Assembly: GCA_963576475.1 (NCBI GenBank)
Contig: OY754982.1
Span: forward strand, 13,474,501 to 13,538,500
Length of the DNA: 64,000 nt
Origin: Molanna angustata
Taxonomy: Eukaryota > Arthropoda > Insecta > Trichoptera > Molannidae
Direction of reading: 5' to 3'
In this document: positions 1 to 10,843 of the stretch, piece by piece
Layout of the letters: the number at the start of each line of letters is the position of its first letter
Numbering within the stretch: position 1 is the first letter of the stretch
Made by a program: the position numbers and the translations under genes
Notes under the pieces: generated by a model
Seen by the model: the letters and a program-made list of their open reading frames with translations, nothing else
Databases searched by the model: none
Told to the model about the DNA's origin: nothing

Positions 1-710
1 CGTGATTGTCTTTGTTGTAATTCCAATCCTTGTATTTTTTCTGTTAAATTCTGTATTTGATGTTGCATTCCTAATAAAATGTTTATTGTATTTTGTTCGT
101 TATTTGAGCAGGGGTTGCTTGAAGTTGGAGTAGAGTTTACTGCAAGTACTTCTGTTCTACAGTTGACCTCCATTATCCGGTCCGCAGTGGTGGCGAGTAC
201 CAAGACATCATCCGTTGTTATTGCAGATATTATTTCTTGCAACCTGTGTGGTAGTCTTTCTAGCCACAGCCTTTTGATGAGACTGTTGTTGTTCAATGTT
301 GGTCCGGCTAGATTCTTCATCTTTCGTAGCAGTTCTGATGGTGTTTGGTCACCCAATTGAATTCCGTGTAAAAGTTGCGTTAGTCGTTTTTCTTCTGATT
401 CTTGGAGTCGATTTAATAATGTTGATTTTAAGTTCTTGTATTTCTCTATGCTTGGTGGGTTTTGTATGACATCCGCAACGCATGACATCGTCTCTGCGTC
501 CAAGGCTGCCAGCACATGGTGGTACTTTGATTCGTCCTTAGTTATGCGTGCGTTGGCAAATTGGGCTTCTATTGTGTAGAACCATAAGTGTATTTTCTGT
601 CTCCACACACTTGGTAGTTTTATGTTGGTTGCATATATTTCTGTTCTGTACTCTTGATGTCCGTCATCGTTATTGTCTTGTTCTCTGTTTGTTGCTTTGT
701 CCATTGACAT
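1..710 (-). CDS. Gag of a Ty3/gypsy-type LTR retrotransposon, 3' part beyond window
   Basis: The minus strand is open from an ATG at 710 to the left edge, 236 codons without a stop. The start reads MSMDKATNREQDNNDDG. It is followed by KLPSVWRQKIHLWFYTIEAQ, then ITKDESKYHHVLAALD, then a stretch ending LQESEEKRLTQLL, then LGDQTPSELLRKMKNLAG and IKRLWLERLPHRLQEI. This order (KLP-x-W...LWF-x-x-x-EAQF, ESEEKRLxQLL, GDxxPSxLLRxMxxLAG, LWLxRLP) is that of the arthropod Ty3/gypsy Gag domain often labelled DUF7041. Gag is the structural protein that assembles retrotransposon particles. The ATG was chosen because it is the first in the open frame and A+T-rich non-coding sequence lies directly upstream. 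Any zinc knuckle, protease and polymerase would lie left of the window. The uninterrupted frame suggests a fairly young copy. A CsRn1-like subgroup is inferred from the tRNA-Trp-like primer site. Confidence 0.85.
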   Translation of the reverse strand, partial: MSMDKATNREQDNNDDGHQEYRTEIYATNIKLPSVWRQKIHLWFYTIEAQFANARITKDESKYHHVLAALDAETMSCVADVIQNPPSIEKYKNLKSTLLNRLQESEEKRLTQLLHGIQLGDQTPSELLRKMKNLAGPTLNNNSLIKRLWLERLPHRLQEIISAITTDDVLVLATTADRIMEVNCRTEVLAVNSTPTSSNPCSNNEQNTINILLGMQHQIQNLTEKIQGLELQQRQS

Positions 711-2560
711 GTTTATTTAGTTAAGTATTTTATGCAAAAATGTTATAAATTTAAAAGTCTAAGTATTTTTTTTTAAAAAATCGAAAAATTATTTTGAAAT
801 ATTATTTTTAAATTATTTGATAAGTTTTTAAATATTGGGATTTTATCAATGTATTTTTATTTCATTATTCCTTTTTATAAATTTTTATTTATTTGTATTT
901 GTTTTTTTAGAAAAATATTTTGTACAAAAAAAAATATTTTTGTATTAGTTTTATTTATTTATGTTTATATTTTATTACAATGCTTATTTGCAGCTAGTTA
1001 TCATTTTTATTCGCTTTCTATTTTATGTTATGACTATTAGTTTATTTTATTTTCAAAATATTATTTATACAAAAATTATTTTTAAAAATATTTTATAATG
1101 TTCGTTTGCGTACGTAGTTTATTTTAAATAATTTTATATAATTGTAATTGTATATAATTTTTTTATTCCCGTAATTATATTTAGAATTAATATATATTTT
1201 ATTTTAATGTTTAATTTATTATATTATTTGCTTTGCGTTGTTAATTTGTTCGATAAAGTGAGGTATAATATTATTTAATATTTCAGTAATGTTTTAAATT
1301 GTTGCTTGCTAGAGTTTTTGTGACCGAGTTCATCAGCCCCTAAGGTTGTTGACTTTATTCTATTCACTTTCTAATTCCTTATCGCGGTTTCATGGGTTAT
1401 TCGAGTTCATACGGCTATTCTTTTGTTTGGAGTTCATTTACCTTCGTTTTTTTATTACCGATCGGCGCGTTGTAACATTCTTGAACATGAAATATATATT
1501 TGGTTTACTGAATTTTTACATAAAAATATGCGTTTTACGAATATAGTAATTATTTAACTATATGTTTCTAATTTTTAGTTTTTATGATAATGGTTTTATG
1601 TTTATAATTTTTATTTAGGAATGTAATATTTATTTTTTATTGATAATTTTTTAATTTTTACGTATTACGATATTTAGCAAAAATAAATGTTTTATGAAAT
1701 TCATTTTTAAATTTTATTTTTTTTTGCGTTTTATCAATTATGAACAAGGTAAAATATTTATAATGACTTTAGGCTTTTAGAATGACTTTAGTAATATTAT
1801 AATTTTTATACCTCTATTTGGCGTTTCGTTTCTCTGGCTTTTTGCTTTATATTTTTATACCTTCATCTTTTGTATGTATTTATTTATTTTCCTCTCTTTA
1901 TTTCCTTGTAATTTTGGTTTCTTTAGGTAGCTTTTTTTTAATCGTTTCGTCTGGGTTATTTTTTCGTCTCGTTAGTCATGAAAAAAAATATAAAGTACAT
2001 ATTAAATAATTACATACATATTAAAAAACAGTTGTAAATATTTTGAGTTAGGTGGAATTTGCGTATGAGCGTTTTTAATACTTAAAAAAAATAATATATT
2101 ATCATTGAATAATTTTGCATATATATTTATATGCGTTAGTTAGTACTTAGTTCTACTTATATGAATGTTTTTTTATATTGCGTCGATTTTTTATATTTAA
2201 ATTACGCTTTTTTTAATAACGCGAATGAACGGGGTTTGCGTAATTTGCGGGTTTAAGTTATACAACGATTTTTTAAAATTTTTTAAAAGTTACCCGTTCA
2301 GATTCGCTTCATCCAGACCTCGATGCTTAATACCTATTTCCCATTAAATCTTTTTATTTCTGTCGTGTTATACAAATATTAAGTATTATATTATTGAACA
2401 CATATAATCGTTCTGTTAAATATAGCTACTCATTTTACTTTACACAATACTTGGTTGTCGCGCAATGGCTACCAGTCAATTACCACAATATAACATATAT
2501 AAAAATATAAGCACAAAATAATAGTACCTGAGTTTTTAACGATTTCGGAATCTTACCAGT
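711..2560 (-). other. A+T-rich untranslated leader of the LTR retrotransposon
   Basis: About 1.85 kb between the primer-binding-site array and the gag ATG. It is extremely A+T-rich, full of T and A runs, and has no frame with recognisable protein content on either strand; short frames such as 849-1040 and 1818-2009 look like chance. A leader of this length is unusual for Ty3/gypsy elements, so part of it could be a later insertion, but I see no element ends or target-site duplication that would prove that. Confidence 0.5.
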
Positions 2561-2564
2561 TTCT

Positions 2565-2812
2565 GAAGGTATGTGTGTGTTCAGAGACACGTTCGGTTGT
2601 CACCAGTTTAGGACTGTTTAGAAGGTATGTTCAGACACGTTCGGGTCACTAGTTTTGGACTGGTGGGTGTTCAGAGACACGATCGGGAGTCACCAGTTTT
2701 GGGACTGTTTAGAAGGTATGTTCAGACACGTTCGGGTCACCAGTTTTGGACTGGTGGGTGTTCAGAGACACGATCGGGGTCACCAGTTTTGGGTTGGTGT
2801 AAAAGGTATTTG
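2565..2812 (-). repeat. Tandem array of tRNA-Trp-like primer-binding sites
   Basis: Five spaced copies of a word that on the minus strand reads TGGTGACCCCGATCGTG or a close variant occur at 2769-2785, 2727-2742, 2678-2695, 2636-2651 and 2588-2605. Start-to-start spacing alternates near 42 and 48-49 bp, giving a two-unit period of about 91 bp. The word matches the expected complement of the 3' end of insect tRNA-Trp (TGGTGACCCCGACGTG) with one extra base in the 2769-2785 copy. That copy is nearest the candidate LTR and fits best, so it is the likely functional site for priming minus-strand DNA synthesis; the others look like amplified copies. Confidence 0.7.
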
Positions 2813-3161
2813 TAGTATGTAGAGCTTACTAAAGTGCCAGAGTGGTCACTTGGTTGGAAGCGATTGCATACCAGCGTGAGCTGGTATACACGCCTGTAAT
2901 TGAGGTGGTAAGGTCAGTCAGTTGGACGTGTAGGTATTACCTGTTTGTCCGCCTTCAGCTACATACATCCCAAATGATATCTCAACCGCTTGGTTCGAAC
3001 CTGGAGGCCGTCTGTTCGGAGAGTCCCGACAGCTGAGCCACAGATTGATCGACCAAGCAACTGCGATACCGTATACAATAGATTAAATATTATTATCAAA
3101 TATTACTCAGGTAGGAATGGTTGACAGATTGAAAGATATAACAGGAAATTGAACTTACTCT

Positions 3162-3167
3162 TTTATT
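3162..3167 (-). terminator. Polyadenylation signal of the candidate LTR
   Basis: AATAAA on the minus strand, within GATAAATAAAAGAG, downstream of the TATA-like box. It would mark the R/U5 border. Confidence 0.35.
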
Positions 3168-3353
3168 TATCAAGTTGATGATTACAATTGGTGCTTACTA
3201 ATATTACTTGGTACAGAAATGTCGAGTTATTATTTAATGAATATAAATGTAAATTTGAAACTCGGACGATTTGAACGACGACGAGCGGTCGGGCAGCGTG
3301 ATGCCTAGCTTCGAGATCTGGATGACGGAATGGTCTGGGCGCGCTGTGCTTCC

Positions 3354-3362
3354 CCTTAAATA
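3354..3362 (-). promoter_or_regulatory. TATA-like box of the candidate LTR
   Basis: The minus strand reads TATTTAAGGGG in a G+C-richer context, about 190 bases ahead of AATAAA. That is the arrangement expected for an LTR promoter; transcription would start near 3330. Confidence 0.4.
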
Positions 3363-3448
3363 GGAGACGGGCTGTGAATACGGCGCAGGGCAAGATGGCG
3401 CCTGCCGGTGTAACTCAGCTACGCGGCGCAATCGGCGGTTGCGCCACA

Positions 3449-4039
3449 GTATTAATAACCTTTTTGGAAATACGATCATCATTCATTCGTCCCAACCACT
3501 GCAGTCTACGTACTTTTATGACATGTACAGTGTTGGGTTGTAGAGAATTCTAATATGTATCGTTTCATAGATTTCTCATTTGAAATATCTCACCATTGTT
3601 TATTTTATAGTTAAATAGGTTTCAGGTACTTATACGAGCTTCTATAATATTTAAAGGATAAAAAAGCAGATTTTTAATTAATCAATTACGATATCTGTAA
3701 AAGAAGAATCGTTCTCCGATGGCGCTTCAGGCCATATCCAACATTGGCCACCTGCAACTTTCGCCTCCAACTTATCCTTTCCGATGTCTTCCGTCAAGTC
3801 AATTGAAGAAGCTTCATACCATCTCTTCTCAATTCAACTTCCCATATTAGCTTGGGCTTTTCGACTCATCTCCTTATGCTGGGTGTCCATTCATTATTCT
3901 TTTGGGGATACGTGAATCAACGATTCACTGTACGTGTCCAGCCCGTTTCAAGCTAAGCAACTTCAAGTGTATCGAAATTCAAAGTATAAAAATAACTTTA
4001 AATTTTGGAGATTATCTCAAAGCAATGTGAATTTTCGAT
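3449..4039. other. No recognised gene
   Basis: Flank of the LTR element. The part at 3715-3960 has more balanced base composition and resembles old retroelement 3' sequence, but I cannot assign it. No coding frame is supported. Confidence 0.3.
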
Positions 4040-4220
4040 GCTTACTTACTTAGTCAGCCACTTCTTGAGTCCAGTATTGGACAAAGGCCTCCCGCTTGGA
4101 CTTCCACTGGTCTCTATCCTGTGCCATTCTTCGCCATTCTAGACCTACCACTTTTTTTATGTCATCGGAGCATCTGGTCTGGGGCCTTCCCACGCTTCTG
4201 CTTCCTGTTCTTGTCTTGAC
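4040..4220 (-). pseudogene. RTE-like LINE 3' end, C-terminal fragment
   Basis: Minus-strand sequence closely matching the copy at 24175-24375. The shared translated content includes WRRMAQDRDQW and the end of an RTE-type endonuclease/reverse transcriptase reading frame (ERR-x-AQDRxxWxxxxEAxVQxWT pattern). It is a 5'-truncated remnant, more degraded than the 24-kb copy, and I found no clear target-site duplication. Confidence 0.6.
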
Positions 4221-5164
4221 TTTTAGACGAAACCTTGTAATTCTTAAAGATTAATTATTAATTCGAAAACAATCTTCTTGCTTTATTTAGGAAAAGAAAC
4301 AATAAATATTTCGATAAATGTAATATTGTATGTAATTCTAAAGTATTTAAATAAATAAATAAAAATTCAATGATATTTAAAAAACACCTAATAATATTCA
4401 CCGTATTGTCATAGTTTATGACAAATAGAGTCTTAATTGTATTTTATCAATCATGACCAAATGGATTAACCTTCCCGTACTTTTTGAGTACTATATATTC
4501 ACTCTGTTTACTCATTTCCATCCATCATTTTAACAAAGGCGAAAATAATGGAAAACACCCCCTTAGGTTTGAGCGTCCCCAGAGCCAACGACGACGAAAA
4601 AAGTGCGAGGGTACTGGAATTGGAGTAGAATGGAATTGTTGCTGTAGTTTCACTAGTCCATCCCATGGGACTGGGGTTATTTGACAATATTACTTACCAA
4701 AAGAAAGCATTTTTTTTTACAACACTCTCCTATGAAAGAAAACCACCTAGCCCAGAAACGCTTTGAATCCGTACATACATAGCACAATTACACAAAGGAA
4801 ACCTGCCTGCTTTATTGCGAAGCGATTTATCGTACAAAAAGAACATCCCTTTGAATGTACATAGGTACCTACCTTATATCATCACCACCCTTCCGGCAAA
4901 AGCTCGAATTAATTTGGAGGGATGTATCAAGAAAAACTAATTGACTCGAGTAAACTGTTAATTTGGTAATCTTACAAAGTAACAGGTGTTAACAACCCTT
5001 AACTGTACATAATAAAATAAAATAAAATAAATGTTCAAGAAGTGTTGGATGAGTGATGTTAAATTTAGTTGTTTCATTTATAACTTGATTATGCCGAGTC
5101 ATCTCGGCGAAAAAGCTCGGTCGTAAAAAAACTTTGTTATCTTTTATTCATTAATATTAAATAA
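4221..5164. other. No recognised gene
   Basis: A+T-rich sequence. A slightly G+C-richer patch at 4540-4690 has a 66-codon frame without known motifs. An AAAATAAAATAAAATAAA run near 5010-5030 looks like a LINE 3' tail but has no attached coding sequence. Confidence 0.3.
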
Positions 5165-5328
5165 GATGGGTGGTGGCAGAGCGGTTAGCGTGCTGGATTA
5201 TTATAACAGGGGTCGCGAGTTCGAATACTGCCACGAACGATTTTGTTCACCCATTTAAGCTTACGTTAGGGGAAGAATAAGGATACGCATGTACATGTAA
5301 CAAGGATACATTTATTCTTAAAAAAATG
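5165..5328 (+). mobile_element. SINE family 1, tRNA-derived
   Basis: Starts GATGGGTGGTGGCAGAGCGG (box A region), continues to GTCGCGAGTTCGAATACTGC (box B region), then a tail with ACATGTAACAAGGATACA before an A run. It is the same family as 33627-33806, 42580-42717, 49799-49982 and 62094-62216. RNA polymerase III would read it from the internal boxes. This copy is diverged in the anticodon arm. Confidence 0.75.
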
Positions 5329-5544
5329 TTTATGTTCTATTAATGGACTAAACTTGTATATATTATGTACATACTTAATTGTGAGTGAACCGGTGAAAAC
5401 CTCACAAATTATTCAAATATTAAAAAAAAACTCTAGGTCGTATAAAATTTGCGTAAAGACGCACCCATAAATATGTCACATTTCGGGGACTAACAAAACC
5501 AGAATAGGTACATACGATCGTTCCCTGTCCCTTTTTTTAATGTT

Positions 5545-5645
5545 TATTTATTTATTTATTTATTTATGGTTACAAACAGTCACAATTACAAAAATACATT
5601 AAATAAGAAAATTACCCACATAAGGACCAGAATATGTAACACAAA
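5545..5645 (-). mobile_element. LINE 3' terminal fragment with TTTA tail
   Basis: A TTTATTTATTTATTTA run followed by sequence without coding content (on the minus strand, 3' UTR then AAAT-repeat tail). The same arrangement ends the LINEs at 15068 and 47180. No protein remnant remains. Confidence 0.35.
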
Positions 5646-6038
5646 TAATACAAAGTTAACATAAACATGTGAATGATGGTGTATCTGAATCAAAAGGATC
5701 TAGGAGAGGATTAAAAGGGAAGATTAAAAATATTACAATATTACTACATGCAACCATGATGAGAACTCGATTTCGCCATAACGATTTATCATAATAATTA
5801 CATATTGACGTACAAACACACACATACATTAGAAGTAAGTTTATTACATCGTTAAATTGCATTTTAAACATCGCTGAAATGCCCCTGAATATTAAAAAAA
5901 ATATATCAATATTTCCATAGTGTGAATAAAATTTGGAGCAAGCTCTTGTGATAAACAATTTTTTTGTGTAATTATTACGTACTGCCGGAATACTAAAGAG
6001 ATCATTATATCTTTATATATATATTCTTGATATAAAAT
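5646..6038. other. No recognised gene
   Basis: A+T-rich sequence; the 100-codon minus-strand frame at 5656-5958 has no recognisable motif and low-complexity composition, so I treat it as chance. Confidence 0.3.
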
Positions 6039-6113
6039 CTTCCAAGATTCCCTAAAGTAAGCATAAATGCTTGTGATGTAGGTGGACGAGGCTATATCGG
6101 TCGAGGCAGTACG
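6039..6113 (-). mobile_element. SINE family 1 remnant
   Basis: Matches the 3' half of the family 1 SINE on the minus strand: the words CTAAAGTAAGCATAAATGCT, GTGATGTAGGTGGACGA and CGGTCGAGGCAGTA correspond to the better copies at 42.6 and 49.8 kb. The tRNA part is lost. Confidence 0.55.
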
Positions 6114-7000
6114 CCAGGGCGATGCCCGCTCTGGCACCGAACAATTTAACTACAATCATTTTTTCGTTAAATCTTTTATTGTTACCGTTAAATCTTTTTT
6201 ATCAGTAATAAAGGTTTATCTATTTTTGACTGCACTATTTGGCTGTGTGCTCAAAACCAAAAATTTTATAGACCGTATAGTTCAGTTAATTTTAACATGA
6301 TTTTTTTTTTACTATTAACATTCTTTTTTCGGTGAAGCGGGGGGCTTCCTCCCCCCCTAGTAGTTGTGTTGGCGATTTAAATATGAGCCTTCGCCGCAAT
6401 GTGGTTAATTATAAAATAAAATCACAAATGGTTGACGACCAATGGAGAAATAACTATGTTCGCTATTTTGATAAGATAAAAAAGTCTCGACTCGAATTAA
6501 ATAGGAACATCTGAGAAAAGCATGGATTAAAATTATAGGTCACATTTATTTGAATGTTCCTTAATGTCGTCATTTACTGCTTTCAAGTAATTTTCATATA
6601 ATTGAAATGTCCTTTTGTCACGAGACCCTCAGTATCATTCTCTTGCCGTTTCTCTGAACTCTGGACACTTTCCACTGAATGTGTCCTCTAGTTTATTTTA
6701 AGAGTTCGGTATCCTTATTAAAGTTGTCATCTATATGGGTAAATGAAGGAAATATCTTTAAATTGTATATTGCTGTGATTTTATCTATTTTTTGTATATT
6801 TAATTATTTTATGTAGTATCAAGAATAGGTACAAAAGCATGTTTATTGCCATAATGCAATTTATTTCAAGCAACCTTTCATTAATTCCTTACATAATATA
6901 CCTATACGACGTGGCCCATTTACTATACCTAAATATATCATCATTTACTACTTAATTTACTTGATAGGGTGTGATGTAATAATTCATCGCCATACAATTA
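6114..7000. other. No recognised gene
   Basis: No element or gene identified. Short frames at 6082-6300 and 6332-6514 lack motifs. Confidence 0.3.
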
Positions 7001-7140
7001 TATTTTATTTATTTATTTATTATATAGGACCACTTACAGCTAACAAGTTAATATACATCATAGTTCCATAAAATAAGGGCAAGCTATTACAAAACTGGTC
7101 AACCAATTACAAGCCACATCCTGCATTAAAAGGTGGCGTA
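7001..7140 (-). mobile_element. LINE 3' end fragment
   Basis: TTTATTTATTTATTTATTAT followed by A+C-rich untranslated sequence, resembling the reversed 3' UTR plus tail of other minus-strand LINE ends in the window. No coding part is visible. Confidence 0.3.
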
Positions 7141-7674
7141 CAAATGTACAAGAGAATGAACATACCTATAATTACCTCCAAATATCTTCTCATATACGTA
7201 TTTTATTCTTCTCTGATTCTGGCTACAAATATTTTTTTCTTCTCAATGTTGAATTTACATGATCTTTTATTTTTTTTTTCCGAAATTAATACGTCCTTTT
7301 TTCTACTAGGTATATCTCATACTTACTTACTGAACAATCTGAACATGTCAGGACATAAATATTTGGCCTTGACACTCCAATACGTTGCAGTAGTAATTGC
7401 CACATCCTTTGCCATCATAAATTTGCCTAAAATTATCATCTTTATTCTTTGTTCTCAATTCAATTGTTCAAAGCTCTTAGTTTAATTCTTGATAAAACAA
7501 TAAAAATATAATACCTTATACATTTTTCATGCATATGATAAAAAGAATAGGTTTGTCCATTGTTTCATTCTTTGGGAATTTTCATTTAATAGTAGGTATT
7601 ACGTACTTTTTTATTTTGTATTTATAAATTTAATGTATGTACATACCTACCACTAAACTTTATATGACCTCACG

Positions 7675-7740
7675 TTTCTTTGGTCGGTTGGAAGAAATAG
7701 CCTTATGGTAATAAACCCACCGTTGGACACATATTTGTAC
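7675..7740 (+). mobile_element. LINE-A 3' UTR fragment
   Basis: Contains GGTCGGTTGGAAGAAATAGC and a 'GTAATAAACCCACCG' word similar to the conserved 3' UTR segment of LINE-A at 33096-33150 and 63715-63760 (GGTTGGAAGAAAT...GCCCGCCAGTGTA). Short and diverged. Confidence 0.35.
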
Positions 7741-8189
7741 ATGAAGTTAATAAGATAATTAAATCACACCATTAAAACATAATGTATTGTACATGCATTT
7801 ATATGTTGTTTTTATTTTTTTTTATGTACCTAGGTATAAATGATAAAATAAAAAATATAAAATAGCTACATACATAATGAATACATAAATAACAGCATAT
7901 AAATATTTTTTTGTGCAACACATACGTTAAATCCGTAATCGTCACATTTTAACTTATATACACCCGATTTCTTTAATTTATCTATGTTTTCTTTGCAGTA
8001 AAAAATACTCAACTACACTAAATATACACAATTCTCCTCTTCTTCATATGTTTAAAAATAATAAAAACACAAATTAACCACCCCTCCTCCCGGCCCTTTT
8101 TTATATTCAATGTTTAAATACACCATCAACCAACTTATTTATTATTTATTGACAAATATAAATGTATGTACCTACACCTACTTGTAAGT
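7741..8189. other. No recognised gene
   Basis: A+T-rich single-copy-looking sequence, no coding frame or element end seen. Confidence 0.3.
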
Positions 8190-8400
8190 TATGTATTATT
8201 TACCTTGTTTCAAATATATTATAAATTCATGTATACCTACTTATAAGTTATGTATTATATATCTTGTTTTTTATTTTTAATATGTTTTTGCTGTTGTCTG
8301 TGTCTTTTATTTTTAATATGTTTTAATATGTGCTTGCTGTTGCTGTATGTATTATTTATCTTGTTTTTTATTTTTAATATGTTTTTGCTGTTGTCCTAAG
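8190..8400. repeat. Local direct repeat around TTTTTATTTTTAATATG
   Basis: The word CTTGTTTTTTATTTTTAATA followed by TGTTTTTGCTGTTGTC occurs near 8263 and again near 8360, with a partial copy between and TAAGTTATGTATTAT words before. It is an imperfect duplication of roughly 100 bp. Confidence 0.55.
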
Positions 8401-8748
8401 TATAATCTTGTTGTTTACATATAAGAATTATTATAAGTTATCACCCATATTTTATTAGTAATTAAAAAATATAATAATTGACTTAATTAGAAAAATAAAT
8501 TGTAATGATAAATTTAAGTAGACAACCCTGTTCCTATCTACATACTAGCCTATTGTAAAATATAATTGTTTATCATCCTTCTCCCTCATTCACACAAGCA
8601 CCTCATTACTTGTCTCTTTCCTAATACATCATTAGGTATCCAGATTTTCCCACTATTAGCAACATAATATAAATGCATTTTATTCTTATCTATTTATCTA
8701 TTGTATATTTCTGTATAAAAATAATGTAAACTGTATACTCAACACCAG

Positions 8749-8774
8749 TTGATTATGGCCTTATAAGCCGAAAC
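8749..8774 (+). other. Degenerate hammerhead-like motif
   Basis: TTGATTA at 8749-8755 stands where CTGATGA is expected. It is followed by a GGC/GCC stem with a seven-base loop (8757-8769) and then GAAAC. Two core bases differ from the hammerhead consensus, so activity is unlikely. Compare the better motif at 61431. Confidence 0.2.
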
Positions 8775-10120
8775 GGTCGTTGTAAATCGAATAAATTGTT
8801 TGTAAAATATAATATGTGTTCATATTTATCATAATTATTATGGAATTCTACAGTTTGGAAGCCGCATCAATCGACAGATTGAAAACTGCTGAAAAAAAAT
8901 GTATTTTTACTTTTGTCCTTTTACTTTGAATAAGAATGGCGACTCTACCATTTTCCAAGCCCATTTTCATAATCAATTTCTCAACAGAAATTGCATCGTG
9001 TAGAAATACCATACTATGAATTTTGTCTTCTGTACTGCCCAAACTATAAGTTCTTACAAGCAATGATAGTCAATTAAAGTAAGAAAAATAGACAACTTTC
9101 ATCATCAGGTGGTTTTCAATTAAACTAGGTAGAAATATTTTTGGCGCAGTGAAATAATTAACCCCAAGTATTTTTTATACCCAGGTAGGTACCTAGAATA
9201 CATCTCGAAACTTATACATTTTTAATGTTTATAATTTTTACCAGTAGACCAATAGGAAAGCGGCAATAAAAGGGAATTAGCAGGAGTATAAAATAAATTC
9301 CCATTTTTAATCATTGTAAAAAGCTGACTGGCCTCTTAAAATGTCATAAACCTGCCGAAGGGAACCAATAAAGAGATTATCGGGGCAATTATTTCTGGAA
9401 CCCGTAAAAATATTTTTTTCCGTAAAAATTCACACAGCAATTTGCGTACTCTCCATTTGAGTAAACGGAGCCTTGTAAAATATGTTGATAAGTATTTTGG
9501 AAATAAATAATTATTTTGCATAACTTTTCAACAAACATTTGAGTGATAAAATCATAAATTATGGGAGGACAGAACTAACACAAATACTTAGTATTCAACA
9601 ATAACTACTTAAGCAATTCAAAATAAACATTTATAACTATACTGTATTGTGTTTGCGATGCTCTTTGAGTAACACATAAATATTTTATTTGATTTGGGAA
9701 CCATGTGAGTTATATTAACTCAAATAATCTCTTTCTATGGCTCTGAAATAAAAATCACGTCAGAGGTTGGATTTATGACAGGTATTATGGCGGACATTGG
9801 GACCTGGTTGATATGTTTTGTGTGAGCCCATATGTTTGTTGAGGTAATGATTGTGAGTTCAGAAAGTTGAGATTGTGTACATAATTAGTATGGAACGGGA
9901 ACAATCACCTGGTTCATAATCGCATATAATTGTCAATAAAAATTGTAAACTGCTAGCCCAAGAACAGGATTTCCTAGTTGGGCAGCATTTAGTAATCTAT
10001 TTATAGGTAAATTAACAAATAAACCTCTTTCTGACCTCATGACTGAGGAATGCGGTTACATAAAATCACTCAACGAATGGCTGCCTTAATGTAGGACGAT
10101 ATTGGGGAGATCGAACGCCT
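8775..10120. other. No recognised gene
   Basis: Minus-strand frames at 8848-9063 (71 codons) and 9336-9521 (61 codons) start with ATG but show no family motif, and neighbouring bases give no splice or element context. I see no repeat ends. Confidence 0.3.
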
Positions 10121-10122
10121 TA

Positions 10123-10163
10123 TCGATTTCAATAAGTAAAAGTGATCTTATTGAAATCGATCT
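10123..10163. repeat. Short perfect inverted repeat (hairpin)
   Basis: ATCGATTTCAATAAG, ten-base spacer, then CTTATTGAAATCGAT: a 15-bp perfect stem lying just before the SINE at 10166. Confidence 0.8.
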
Positions 10164-10165
10164 TT

Positions 10166-10392
10166 GTCAGCCTTAGTGGCTCTGTTGATTGGGTATCTGA
10201 CTGCTGATCCAAAGGTCCCGGGTTTGATTCCCGGTGGAAACGGAGTATTTAATTGTGTTTTAAGTCTGGATTTGTGAGACGAAAAATATCGTAAGTATCC
10301 AGAATGTGGCAACTTATTATTGGGTGCGTATTAAATAATTATTTGACATAGTATCTGTTTGTTGCCCGAGAAGTAATATAAAATAAAAAAAA
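10166..10392 (+). mobile_element. SINE family 2, tRNA-derived
   Basis: tRNA-like head GTCAGCCTTAGTGGCTC (box A), GGTCCCGGGTTTGATTCCC (box B), then the family-specific body (TCTGGATTTGTGAGACGA, AGAATGTGGCAACTTATTAT, GACATAGTATCTGTTTGTTG) and an A-rich AAAATAAAA tail. Same family as 17551, 19041, 19521, 22971, 35471, 43076 and 52022. TCTTT occurs on both sides and may be a short target-site duplication. Confidence 0.85.
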
Positions 10393-10843
10393 ACAGTCTT
10401 TCTTTCTACCTCTGTGTCAAAAAATTTTCAAGGATACGCTGTAAAATATTGAGGAAAGACGAACCTTATTTTTTGTAGTTAATTTCTATTTGTATTTGGT
10501 TTTTTCCCATAGGCTCCCAAACAGAGCTCTCGGAGTCGTCACAGATTAAAATTAGCAAATAAAGGAAAATAATCATAATTTTCTTTGTTGTATAAAAGCA
10601 GTCTATGTTATTCACAACATTCTCCGCCAGCACACTATTTAAAAGCATTAATTTTCAGTCTCTGACAGGTATGTCTTCTGCTTCTTCATCGTGTAATTAG
10701 GTCATTTGACCTGTTCGTGAAGGTGGACTATCCTGGGAGGATGAGTCTAACTGTCTTTCCATCTCTTCGAAGGTCTTCTGAGGCATCTTTTAGTCTTGGA
10801 TATTTCTGTCATATGTAAGTTTTTAATATACTTACATTGCCAT

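Larger units (their letters stand above)
2798..3448 (-). mobile_element. Candidate 5' LTR of the Ty3/gypsy-type element
   Basis: On the minus strand this block begins TGTGGCGCAACCG at 3448 and can end TTTTACA near 2798, twelve bases before the first primer-binding site, which fits a TG...CA LTR. It holds an LTR-like promoter (TATTTAAGG at 3362-3354) and AATAAA at 3167-3162 downstream, so U3, R and U5 can be assigned in order. It is much richer in G+C than the leader. The exact 3' boundary is inferred because the second LTR is outside the window. Minus-strand open frames at 3163-3482 lie inside it and are probably chance. Confidence 0.5.

Noticed and set aside
5656..5958. 100-codon minus-strand gene
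   Set aside because: A+T-rich frame without motif, repeats or context; expected by chance at this composition.
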